Assembly (NCBI GenBank): GCA_030744435.1
Contig: JASLQO010000024.1
Coordinates: forward strand, 96,118-160,117
Length of the DNA stretch: 64,000 nucleotides
Reading direction: 5' to 3'
From: JASLQO01 sp002327525
GTDB taxonomy: Bacteria; Pseudomonadota; Gammaproteobacteria; Pseudomonadales; Azotimanducaceae
Under the pieces are notes generated by a model. It was not told the DNA's origin, searched no databases, and saw only the letters and a list, made by a program, of their open reading frames with translations. Shown here in pieces: positions 25,609 to 33,391 of this stretch; the first letter of the stretch is position 1; each line of letters opens with the position of its first letter. Made by a program: the position numbers and the translations under genes.

Positions 25609-26823
25609 TCAGAGATCGGCGGCGCCAACGATGCTCAGTACCTCGTTGCAGCCGTCCTCGATCATCGATGCACGCGCATCACGCATGATCTTCTCTACAG
25701 GATACTCGCGGCTGAGTCCGTTTCCTCCAAACATTTGAATCGCGTCGCTGGCGACGTCGAACGCGACCCGCGTGCAGTAGGTCTTGGCTGCAATGGCATA
25801 GTGCAGTTTCGCATCTTCGCTGGTGTTATTGAATATCGACACCTTGCGCGCATAGGTACTGGCCGTCTCCACCTTGCGGTACATATCGAACAGCCGTAGT
25901 TTCACGCTCTGGTGTTCGATGATGGGTTTACCACCCTGGATGCGTTCGTGGGCATATGCCCGCGCCAGGTCGAACGCGGACCGGGCCACTCCGGTGAAGG
26001 TAACGCCCATGAACGAATTCATGAAGGTCAGTGTGCTGTGCAACTGATCGGAATAACCTTCCTTGTCGACTACCATGAACTCTCTGGGGATGCGTACCTC
26101 GTCGAAGAAGATCTCACCCTGACAAAGTGCTCGCTGGCCGATCTTGTCGAGCGGTTTTCCCTTCGAGATTCCAGGCAGGTCCAGAGGCACCACGGCCACT
26201 CCGCCACCCTTGAAGCCCTGATCGCCGTCGATGGTGCAGTAGAGAGCGGCAACTGTCGCGATGGGTCCGTTCGATACCCAACTCGACTTCTGTCCCCGGA
26301 TAACGTAGTCGTCGCCATCGCGCTTCGCGATGCAGTTCGCCTTCACACTCGGGTCGTCGAAGTGTGGCTCTGACAGGGCCAGCGTGTCGCTGCCGTGATC
26401 TGGTTCGGTGATAGCCCAGCAACCGATTTCCCGATTGCCCGGGGTGGCGTATCGTTCGATGAGTTCCGGGCTTTCGGACGCGGCTGCGAATCCCGCCACG
26501 AAGCCGCCACCTCGCGAACCGAGGGTAAGTGCGAGACCCGCATCCCCCCAGCCTTTTTCCTCGCTGATGATGGCCTGTATGCGTGCCATCTGAACCGGCG
26601 TTAGATCGGACTCCTCTCTTTGAAATGCATCGATCCCCAGCGCTTCGTACTGGTCAAACGCATCCCACAGGGGCGAACTTTCCGCGACCGCGTCAGCCGG
26701 ATCATGCAGTTTGTCGATTTGTTGACCCACGGGGCGCATGACGTCACCGGCGAAGCGATGGACGGTTTGTTGTATCTCCCTCTCCACGTCAGTGAGATCG
26801 AGCTCCAGGTCGACCGATGACAT
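25609..26823 (-). CDS. Acyl-CoA dehydrogenase
   Basis: A 404-residue FAD enzyme that introduces the alpha-beta double bond of acyl-CoAs. Recognisable pieces: GCWAITEPDHGSD (FAD/substrate-binding TEP.aGSD), DDYVIRGQKSSWVSNGPIAT (the G.K.w.sng signature), MQFGGNGL-like IQMFGGNGLSREYPVEKIMR and the C-terminal ASMIEDGCNEVLS. In the last block the usual YEG(T) catalytic Glu context is IEDGCNE, so the base is probably that Glu. First gene of a minus-strand pair with the SDR at 24798-25583. The promoter should lie in the 190-base divergent gap shared with the LLM gene at 27013. Confidence 0.9.
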   Translation of the reverse strand: MSSVDLELDLTDVEREIQQTVHRFAGDVMRPVGQQIDKLHDPADAVAESSPLWDAFDQYEALGIDAFQREESDLTPVQMARIQAIISEEKGWGDAGLALTLGSRGGGFVAGFAAASESPELIERYATPGNREIGCWAITEPDHGSDTLALSEPHFDDPSVKANCIAKRDGDDYVIRGQKSSWVSNGPIATVAALYCTIDGDQGFKGGGVAVVPLDLPGISKGKPLDKIGQRALCQGEIFFDEVRIPREFMVVDKEGYSDQLHSTLTFMNSFMGVTFTGVARSAFDLARAYAHERIQGGKPIIEHQSVKLRLFDMYRKVETASTYARKVSIFNNTSEDAKLHYAIAAKTYCTRVAFDVASDAIQMFGGNGLSREYPVEKIMRDARASMIEDGCNEVLSIVGAADL

Positions 26824-27012
26824 CGCTACCTCCCACTATGTGGTTGTTTTCATGGCGCATCAGAATCGACCATGGATGCTGGGGGGTCACTACGGGATTG
26901 CACCTAGGAAACCGACAGACTGTGGCGTACCCATCTACGCCGCACGCTCCCGGTCTGTTGAAACACCAACGCGCGATGCGGGTGTAGAATCGAAGTGGAG
27001 GGAGGAGGTGAT

Positions 27013-27882
27013 ATGAAATTCGGATTGCGTTACTGCAACACCGGGCGCTACGTGCAGCCGGAGAAGGCGGTGGAATTGCTGCAGGCAGCGGAGGATGCCG
27101 GTTTCGAGTCGGCGTGGACGGTGGAGCACACCATAGTCCCTGCCGGTTACGTCTCGCGCTACCCCTATTCCGAAGACGGCAAGATGGCTGACGGACGAGT
27201 CGATTTTCCAATACCCGATCCATTAATCTGGCTTGCCTACGTGGCTGCGCAAACCAGTACCATCAAACTGGGTACAGCGATTCTGATTCTGCCGCAACAC
27301 AATCCCGTCACTGTCGCCAAACAGATAGCTAGCCTCGATGTGATGAGCAACGCACGCGTGCTACTGGGCGTGGGGGTTGGTTGGCTGCGTGAAGAATTCG
27401 AAGTGCTCAACTCGGATTTCGAATCGAGAGGCGCGCGCACCGACGAGTACATCCGGGCCATGCGTCATCTGTGGAGGGATGACGCGCCCACCTTCGATGG
27501 TGAGTATGTGAGATTCAGCGAAGCCTATTGCCGTCCTCAACCGGTCAACGGCACGGTGCCGGTGATCATCGGTGGCCACGCGCCGGCCGCGGCGAGGCGT
27601 GCCGGTCGTCTGGGAGATGGCTTCTTCCCGGCACGGGATCTGTCCGAAGAACTGGTTGCTCTGATGCGGCAGACCGCAGTTGATGCCGGCCGTGATCCGG
27701 AAGCCATCGAAATCACGACCGGTTCGCCAGTCGATATGGACGATCTGGCGGGGATGGCGTCGCGTGGTATCTCGCGAGTCGTTGTTCCAGTCACACCGAT
27801 GGCAGGACTGGCCAGCTCGATTCGCGGACCTGAAGATCTGGCTGGCTGGAAAGACGTGATTGATCGGTTTCGGGATGCCTGA
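27013..27882 (+). CDS. LLM-class (F420-dependent type) oxidoreductase
   Basis: A 289-residue luciferase-like TIM barrel. It contains DAGFESAWTVEHTIVP, IKLGTAILILPQHNPVTVAK, ASLDVMSNARVLLGVGVGW (LDxxSxGRxxLGxGxGW) and PVIIGGHAPAAARRAGRLGD, all characteristic of the probable F420-dependent group. ATG 27013 follows GGAGGAGG at a good distance. The gene is transcribed divergently from the acyl-CoA dehydrogenase/SDR pair and probably works on the same class of lipid-like substrates. Whether it uses FMN or F420 cannot be told; F420 synthesis genes are not in this window. Confidence 0.87.
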   Translation: MKFGLRYCNTGRYVQPEKAVELLQAAEDAGFESAWTVEHTIVPAGYVSRYPYSEDGKMADGRVDFPIPDPLIWLAYVAAQTSTIKLGTAILILPQHNPVTVAKQIASLDVMSNARVLLGVGVGWLREEFEVLNSDFESRGARTDEYIRAMRHLWRDDAPTFDGEYVRFSEAYCRPQPVNGTVPVIIGGHAPAAARRAGRLGDGFFPARDLSEELVALMRQTAVDAGRDPEAIEITTGSPVDMDDLAGMASRGISRVVVPVTPMAGLASSIRGPEDLAGWKDVIDRFRDA

Positions 27883-27951
27883 TCGAGGGCGATGACGAAT
27901 AAGACGTGTCCCAAGTAGCGAAATCGACAGGAAGCAGCCGAAGTAGCGGCC

Positions 27952-27972
27952 AAAGTGTACCCGTCCCCTTTT
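27952..27972. repeat. Possible REP-type repeat fragment
   Basis: The string AAAGTGTACCCGTCCCCTTT resembles a short GTGTACCCGTCCCC element that I remember as recurring in many proteobacterial intergenic regions, often near RAYT transposases. There is only one copy here, and no palindromic partner, so this is a weak call. The surrounding 27883-28082 stretch holds no convincing gene. Confidence 0.25.
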
Positions 27973-28082
27973 TGGGGTGCTTCGAGATGCCGATAAGCCC
28001 ACATCGGGTCGGTTATGCTGATCTGCTGCCTACGGGCGTCATCTTCAACCGGCCGGGTCTCGACCTGACTGATATCGATCTG

Positions 28083-28304
28083 CTATGCCAGCCACCGGGA
28101 CAGATTCCGCTTGGAACAGCCCGTCGCGTTGGCGATGCTCGCGATCGAGGGGTTCCTCCCTTCCCTGAGTCCCTTTAGTGCATAGCTTGCTGCGTAGGCC
28201 TCGGCGAGGCTGCGGTGCGGGCCGAATCGCTGCACCAGCAAGCGGAGTGTCGCTACTAGTTGCTCATCCGGACTTATTGAAAACACCTGCGCATGAGGAC
28301 TCAT
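28083..28304 (-). CDS. Small HTH-containing protein, 73 aa
   Basis: ATG 28304 begins a frame whose C-terminal third reads PSIASIANATGCSKRNLSRW, a good helix-turn-helix (first helix IASIANATG, recognition helix SKRNLSRWL). The N-terminal part is helical (EQLVATLRLLVQRFG). It is divergent from the arsR remnant, with the palindromic operator between them. It could be a tiny regulator or the N-terminal piece of a larger one cut by the TAG at 28083. No family recognised. Confidence 0.45.
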   Translation of the reverse strand: MSPHAQVFSISPDEQLVATLRLLVQRFGPHRSLAEAYAASYALKGLREGRNPSIASIANATGCSKRNLSRWLA

Positions 28305-28318
28305 GCTCTGCTATATTC

Positions 28319-28344
28319 ATTCAAACATAGTATTGAATGTTTGA
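28319..28344. promoter_or_regulatory. ArsR-type operator candidate
   Basis: Two nested inverted repeats overlap: TCAAACAT...ATGTTTGA (8-bp arms, 28321-28344) and ATTCAA...TTGAAT (28319-28338). They lie about 15-40 bases before the ArsR start at 28359 and face the divergent HTH gene. This is the size and AT-rich symmetry expected for a SmtB/ArsR dimer site. It has stayed intact although the regulator gene downstream is damaged. Confidence 0.6.
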
Positions 28345-28358
28345 TTGTAAAACTGGAC

Positions 28359-29025
28359 ATGCCCATCAGCGACCCGAAACAAGCGCTGTTGGCGCAGTTC
28401 GTGGCCGTTGCCAGGGCACTTGGTAACCCCCATCGCCTGAAACTATTGGAATTTGTAGCTCAAGGCGAACTCAGCGTCAATGCACTCGCCAGCCGGATCG
28501 GGCTGAGCATCGCAACACCTCATTTAGCTGCGCCGGGCCGGACTGTTGGCCGTGCGCCAGGAAGGCACTCGCGTGCTCTACCGCCTGGCGGATGAATCGG
28601 TGCTTGCACTGATGGCCGGATTGCGGTGCGTAGCGAAGCACAACGTTGCCGAGATCCAGCAGATCGTCACAGGCTATTTCAATGAGCGGCATGCATTGGA
28701 ACCGGTATCCCGGGGTAATCTGCTGCGGAAGTTGGAAGAGCGGCTCGTCACCGTGCTCGATGTTCGCCCGGGGGACGAGTACCGCGCGGGCCACGTGCCG
28801 GGTACGCTCAATATAACACTCGCAGATCTGGAAGATTGGCTCAGCGAATTGCCCAGTGATCAGGAAATCGTGGCTTACTTTCGTGGCACCTATTGTGTCC
28901 TGTCGTTCGAAGCCCTGGCCAGTCTCAGGGCACGTGGCTTCAGGGTACGCCGCATGGAAGAGGGTTTCCCGGAATGGCGGGTCGCCGGACTTCCGGTCGA
29001 AACCAACCCGGCGTCGAGCGGGTGA
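28359..29025 (+). pseudogene. ArsR-rhodanese fusion regulator, frameshifted in the recognition helix
   Basis: From ATG 28359 an ArsR HTH domain reads ALGNPHRLKLLEFVAQGELS, then VNALASRIGLSIATPHL. The family norm here is SIANTSQHLQQLRRAGL. The sequence instead drops about two codons before HL and then shifts frame; the rest (RRAGLLAVRQEGTRVLYRLA, then a rhodanese domain) is in another frame to 29025. Homologous residues in a third reading meet a TAG where Gln is expected. In the rhodanese domain the catalytic Cys position is Phe: VAYFRGTYCVLS instead of AYCRGPYCVLS. So both DNA binding and sulfurtransferase activity look lost. Its stop overlaps the next start (TGATG). Confidence 0.75.
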
Positions 29026-29645
29026 TGGGCATGACCAATCGCAAAGACCATTGGGAAAGGGTGTACCACGAGGCATCCCCGACCCGAGTCAGCTGGTATC
29101 AACGCGATCCCGAGCCCTCACTTCGTTTGATTCGCGAAACCGGTATCGCCAGGACGGATGCATTGATCGATGTTGGCGCCGGTACGTCGATGCTCATCGA
29201 CCACCTCGTCACCGAGGATTACGAGGCGCTGAGCGTACTCGACGTTTCTCGCTTCGCTCTTGATCTTGCGCGAGAGCGGTTGGGCGAACGAGCAGCCAAA
29301 GTAGAATGGTTCGAAGCGGATGTGATCGAATTCGTGGCGCCACACAAGTTCATGTTGTGGCACGATCGTGCGGCGTTTCATTTCCTGACCGATCGGCGAG
29401 ATCGTCGGAAATACGTCAACGTGATGAGGCATGCGCTTCATCAGGGTGGACACGCCGTTGTCGCTACCTTTGCCAGGAACGGGCCGAAACGTTGCAGTGG
29501 ACTTGACGTAGTTCAGTACGATTCGGCAAAGCTCGGCGCAGAGTTTGGCGATGAGTTCCAGCTCGTATCCGAAACGCGTGACCGTCACGTGACACCCGCT
29601 AACAAGACGCAGGAATTCGGATATTTTCACTTTGTCGTGAAGTGA
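29025..29645 (+). CDS. Class I SAM-dependent methyltransferase (thiopurine/tellurite type)
   Basis: About 206 residues, starting in a TGATG overlap with the ArsR-rhodanese frame. It begins DHWERVYHEASPTRVSWYQR, has the SAM loop ALIDVGAGTSMLIDHL, SVLDVSRFALDLARERLG, and the LWHDRAAFHFLTD motif IV region. This compact family usually follows ArsR-rhodanese genes and is thought to methylate small thiols or metalloids. A second methyltransferase follows 68 bases downstream. The frame is intact, unlike the regulator in front. Substrate not determinable from sequence. Confidence 0.82.
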   Translation: MGMTNRKDHWERVYHEASPTRVSWYQRDPEPSLRLIRETGIARTDALIDVGAGTSMLIDHLVTEDYEALSVLDVSRFALDLARERLGERAAKVEWFEADVIEFVAPHKFMLWHDRAAFHFLTDRRDRRKYVNVMRHALHQGGHAVVATFARNGPKRCSGLDVVQYDSAKLGAEFGDEFQLVSETRDRHVTPANKTQEFGYFHFVVK

Positions 29646-29713
29646 ATCCAGCAGAAACACGCACGACACACCGATTAATCGATAGTCAATCAGAGTTTCC
29701 CAGGAGAATATGG

Positions 29714-30490
29714 ATGACAGACACACTTCCGGTCGATTCAGCCTCTCTACGAGAGGAGGTCAAGATCAAATATCGTGAGGTCGCTTCAGAGCCGAACCGA
29801 CAATATCACTTTCACACGGGACGCCCTCTGACGCGCCGCCTGGAATACGATCCGGTGTTTGTCGAGGCTCTGCCGGACGCGGCGGTCGAATCGTTTGCGG
29901 GCGTTGCCAATCCGTTCGTGCTCAGGCATCTCAATGAAGATGACAAGGTGGTGGATGCGGGTTCAGGAGCAGGCTTCGACTGCTTCGTCGCGGCCGATCA
30001 GGTGGGTGACGTGGGCCGTGTCGTGGGAGTCGACATGCTGCCGGAGATGCTGGAAAAATCCGGCCGCACTGCGGCGGACCTGGGACTTGCGAATGTCGAG
30101 TTTCGCGAGGGGTTGCTTGAGGAGCTGCCGGTGGAGGACGGTTGGGCAGACGTGGTGATCAGCAACGGTGTATTCAATCTGTGTGCGGACAAGCGGCGCG
30201 TATTCGCCGAGGTATGGCGCGTATTGCGGCCCGGTGGCCGAATTCAGTTCGGTGATATCGCTAACGGCAATCCCGTCCCGGAGGCCGCGATACGGGATAT
30301 CGATTTGTGGACGGCCTGAATCGCCGGAGGCCTTCCGTGTGAAGGCTGGGTTGCGATGCTCGAAGAGATCGGATTTACGGAAATCGAGGTGAGCGCACCA
30401 TTTGACACCTTTGGCGGAGCAGGCGGAGAGAAAAACGCCCGGGCGTTCGATGTGTCCGGCTACACCTTCATGGCCGTCAAGCCGATGTGA
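29714..30490 (+). CDS. ArsM-like SAM methyltransferase with in-frame UGA; selenoprotein candidate
   Basis: ATG 29714 with AGGAG seven bases upstream. Motif I is VVDAGSGAGFDCFVAADQVG and the post-I acidic end GRVVGVDMLPEMLEK, as in arsenite-methyltransferase relatives. At 30317-30319 the frame reads IDLWTA-TGA-IAGGLPCEGW; relatives have Cys at that place (WTGCIAGALP). After TGA the frame runs on for 56 codons with clear homology (AMLEEIGFTEIEV, GYTFMAVKPM) to TGA 30488. A hairpin 10 bases after the UGA, with a five-base loop starting 17 bases after it and G in loop position 2, fits the bacterial SECIS rule. Selenocysteine insertion is therefore plausible; a nonsense mutation is the alternative. 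Confidence 0.7.
30329..30347 (+). promoter_or_regulatory. SECIS-like hairpin after the in-frame UGA
   Basis: GCCTTC (30330-30335) pairs with GAAGGC (30341-30346) around the loop CGTGT; a G-U pair at 30329/30347 extends the stem to seven. The apical loop begins 16 bases beyond the UGA at 30317-30319, and G is in the first two loop positions. Bacterial SECIS elements are generally described as lying 16-37 bases after the UGA with such a G. Whether SelB binds it is untested. Confidence 0.5.
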
Positions 30491-30509
30491 GCCGGGCTGA
30501 TGCCCGGCT
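30490..30509. terminator. Hairpin terminator after the methyltransferase read-through frame
   Basis: AGCCGGGC and GCCCGGCT form a perfect 8-bp stem with TGAT loop, starting on the last base of the distal TGA (30488-30490). It lies between convergent genes (methyltransferase and DUF3604). Its position supports 30490, not 30319, as the original gene end. No strong T-tract follows. Confidence 0.6.
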
Positions 30510-30539
30510 GCTGCTCTCGTCGGGCTCGACGGCGTCCGT

Positions 30540-32429
30540 TCAGCCCGGCTGGTACCAGATCGGCGAACTCCAGGCCCGGTCCTGAATCGTGGCGTGCATG
30601 CCGGGTCGTGGAGTGACACCGGCGCGGATGGCGTCCCATGTCGACCAACGGCACTTGGGGTTTTCGAGAACACGTACGTAATAAAACGCATGCTGCGCGG
30701 GATCGAACTTCGGATCGCGCCAAACGGCACTCAACTCGGCTGCCCCCTTCTCAGGGGTTACGGCGCATGTCTCGAGGTCTACCATGGCACCATTGTCCGG
30801 GCAGCGCTGCGTGTCGGCGTCCACCGTGCCCCCATCGGAACAGGCGACATCGATCACCGCCTCCTGCGGCTCGCCGTCCTCCACCCAGCCCTTGATGATC
30901 TGCAGGCGTTGAAGTGCCACGGTATCCGCGTCGCGCGCGGCCCAGACGAAGAATGCGGGCACCCGATCACCGTCGGCCGTAAGGTCGGCGCCCATCGGCA
31001 CACCCTTCGCATAGGCCTGCGCGATGCTGTCGCTGGCCGAGGCCACGGATTCGTCGATGTCGTAACCGGCGAAAAAGCGTACCTGGATACGCGGCCCGCT
31101 GGTACTGAAGGTCTCCTTGCGGCGGAATGCGTCGAATATGGCGTCGCGCGTATTGGATTCCGCCCAGACCCCGGCCAGACCCGATGCACCCCAGTATTTC
31201 GAGGCGCCGTTGGCATACTGGGGATCCTCCGGGGATGAATCGGGCAGGGGCACCGAACCACGCATGTAGGGTTCGATATCGGTCATACCGGTTTTGCTCC
31301 AGTAGTTGTCCTCCTGGAAAGAACCGGCGGCGTTGTGTGTATCGGATGCTGCGATCACGCCGAACTTGTAGGGGTTGAAGCCGCCCGTGGCCTGCATGAC
31401 CAGCCCGTTGAGATAAGCCTCCCGCACATAGCTGCCCGGTGGCTTGGATTCGAGATTGGAAGCGATTCTCAGCGGCATGATTTCGAAATCCGCCCATTCG
31501 TCGTTAGGTGAGAGCAGCGGATGGGTGTCTGAAGTGCCCTTCACCTGAGAATTCTCCACGATGGGTTCGTTGCGCATGCGCAGATCCGCGTATCCGGCGT
31601 CGATGGGCTCACCGGCCCAGTTGGTCTTGGCGAACATCCAGCCATCCGAGCCGTTGGAGTTGTGCGGGATGGCGATGGATTCGATGCCCTTCTCGCGATT
31701 GGCGTCCATCCACGCCCACAGATCTTCCGGATTGAGTGAATCCAGGCGAGCGAACGGTTGGGACGGCGCTTCACTGCCGCGGAAGATCACGTTGCGGTGC
31801 AGGTTCTGGAATTCGGGACCGGAGCTGGTGTACTCGTAACCGATGAACGTAGTGAAGTTCCCGGGATCGTTGTGGCGCTCGGCCGCTTCGATGATCTCCT
31901 GCCAGGCCGAGCGCGCCACGTTACGGTCGTCCAGATCGTCACCCAGGTCAGGATCGGCCATGCGCTCGCGAAGATGACCAATTATCGTCTGGAAGGCCAC
32001 ATTGGAACCTGCGGCATCCGTTGCACCACGCACCGTTGGTGCGATCGCGTGATCCTCGTACTGCGAGTTCTCGTCCGCGATCTCGCGCATCATGCCGAGG
32101 TAGAAGGCGTGGTCCGAGACGGCAAGAAAATCCAGCGGCTTGTTGAGCTGCATCATGAAGCCCGAGGCATGCTCAATAGTGCTGCCCTTGGCGAACGCAT
32201 AGGCGTCATCCGGAGTACGTCGCGTGCCCATCAGAAAGGCATCGAACGACAGTATCGTATGAATATGCGTGTCGCCGTAGTAGGCGTTTCTCAGGGGATT
32301 GACGTTTATTGCGGACGGCGCAGCAGTGGCCGGTGTGACGGCTTGTTCAACCGGTTCGGGTGCCGAGGTCTGTTGGCCGCATCCCCACAACACGGGTACC
32401 AGCATGGCCCAGAGAATAAGGTGTCTCAT
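30540..32429 (-). CDS. DUF3604 lipoprotein (PHP-like metal-dependent domain)
   Basis: A 629-residue envelope protein. The lipobox is in VPVLWGCGQQTS (lipidated Cys 17), followed by an acidic Pro/Ala linker. The DUF3604 body starts at NAYYGDTHIHTILSFDAFL, with DFLAVSDHAFYLG, FTTFIGYEYTSSG, GIESIAIPHNSNGSDGW and FGVIAASDTHNAAG, so the His/Asp metal ligands of a PHP-like barrel are present. The C-terminal part has the typical RLQIIKGWVEDG and YYVRVLENPKCRWSTWDAI. The function is unknown; these proteins are common in marine bacteria with sulfatase or lipid-degradation genes. Single gene on the minus strand. Confidence 0.9.
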   Translation of the reverse strand: MRHLILWAMLVPVLWGCGQQTSAPEPVEQAVTPATAAPSAINVNPLRNAYYGDTHIHTILSFDAFLMGTRRTPDDAYAFAKGSTIEHASGFMMQLNKPLDFLAVSDHAFYLGMMREIADENSQYEDHAIAPTVRGATDAAGSNVAFQTIIGHLRERMADPDLGDDLDDRNVARSAWQEIIEAAERHNDPGNFTTFIGYEYTSSGPEFQNLHRNVIFRGSEAPSQPFARLDSLNPEDLWAWMDANREKGIESIAIPHNSNGSDGWMFAKTNWAGEPIDAGYADLRMRNEPIVENSQVKGTSDTHPLLSPNDEWADFEIMPLRIASNLESKPPGSYVREAYLNGLVMQATGGFNPYKFGVIAASDTHNAAGSFQEDNYWSKTGMTDIEPYMRGSVPLPDSSPEDPQYANGASKYWGASGLAGVWAESNTRDAIFDAFRRKETFSTSGPRIQVRFFAGYDIDESVASASDSIAQAYAKGVPMGADLTADGDRVPAFFVWAARDADTVALQRLQIIKGWVEDGEPQEAVIDVACSDGGTVDADTQRCPDNGAMVDLETCAVTPEKGAAELSAVWRDPKFDPAQHAFYYVRVLENPKCRWSTWDAIRAGVTPRPGMHATIQDRAWSSPIWYQPG

Positions 32430-32492
32430 CGTTTGTCCCTCTACCGTTCCCCCAGTTAGAGCCTGCTCACGCTATCACACTCGGTGCACGGT

Positions 32493-32822
32493 TCAGAACT
32501 CCAAATCGACTCGCAGGAAGAAATTGCACCCATGCCCCGGCAGGCGTTCACCTACCGGGATGTCAGGATTGCCGCGCACCCGGTTGATCCCGCCCAGGTG
32601 GTCGGCATAGATGCGATCGGTGACGTTGTCCACGCCCGCTGAGAGGCGCATACCCCCGGCGAGACGCACGCACCCCTTCAGATTGAACAGCGCATACCCG
32701 CTGCTGTGCGGTTCGCCGCCCGAGAGCGGTCCGGCCATGTAGCCTGGCGGCGCAAGGCTCTGCAGGAGCAGGGCGAGCACCGCCGCAATCACCAGTGCGT
32801 TGCTGCACGGTTGCGAGCGCAT
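32493..32822 (-). pseudogene. Deletion chimera: DUF2946-like leader fused to the C-terminus of a TonB-dependent copper receptor
   Basis: From ATG 32822 the first 40 residues (VIAAVLALLLQSLAPPGYMA) match the start of small DUF2946-like membrane proteins. After about residue 41 the frame continues in phase with YALFNLKGCVRLAGGMRLSA, GVDNVTDRIYADHLGGINRV and the terminal FLRVDLEF, the last strands and plug of an OprC-type TonB-dependent receptor. In copper-uptake operons the DUF2946 gene precedes the receptor, so an in-frame deletion of the DUF2946 3' end plus almost the whole receptor explains the joint. No functional barrel is possible. Confidence 0.75.
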
Positions 32823-32915
32823 GCTCAACAGTGTGAGCCCCCGTAACGAAACCGCATCATATCGTTTGCAGGTCCGTCACCCGAACAAGCAAATCTACGT
32901 AGCTTCCAAGGAGGA

Positions 32916-33330
32916 TCAGCCGCGTACGAAATCGCGAATCACGATACCAGGTCGGTTGCCGGTATGGCTGCCATCTTCCACGATCACCTATCCGCCGACG
33001 ATGGTCGCGGCATATCCCGTGCTCTGCACGATGTAACGTCCGCCGTTGTGTGGAAAATCATTCACGTAGTATAGATAGCCGGTTTCCAGGTTCTCGTAGT
33101 CGATGACGTTGAGATCGGCGATCCAGCCTTCCTTTACCGAACCGCGATGCTTCAGGCCGAGCACGTCGGCGGAGGCTTGTGTCAGGCGGTGAATGGCCTC
33201 AGGCAGGGAATACACGCCCTGGCGGCGCGTCAGCTCGCTCAGCAGGAAGGTAGGGGAGTCGGTAACGGTGAAGATGCCGACCGGTGCCGTCGATGATCGA
33301 AGCGTCCTTGATGATCAGATCGTGACACAT
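32916..33330 (-). pseudogene. D-aminoacylase-type amidohydrolase reduced to its two ends, plus TAG
   Basis: ATG 33330 starts MCHDLIIKDASIIDGTG, the N-terminal strand of amidohydrolases that ends in the first His motif in intact genes. At about 33277 the frame shifts and jumps to GIFTVTDSPTFLLSELTRRQ and LPEAIHRLTQASADVLGLKH, the C-terminal part. About 400 codons, including the catalytic barrel, are missing. Downstream, TAG at 32988-32990 interrupts the tail (TIVGG-stop-VIVEDGSHTGNRPGIVIRDF); Gln is usual there. The remnant ends at TGA 32916-32918. It lies directly beside another deletion chimera. Confidence 0.75.
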
Positions 33331-33391
33331 ACAGAAACTCCCCATCGGTTGCTGAGTTGAAACTCGATATTCAGATGATGTCAGTCAGGCC

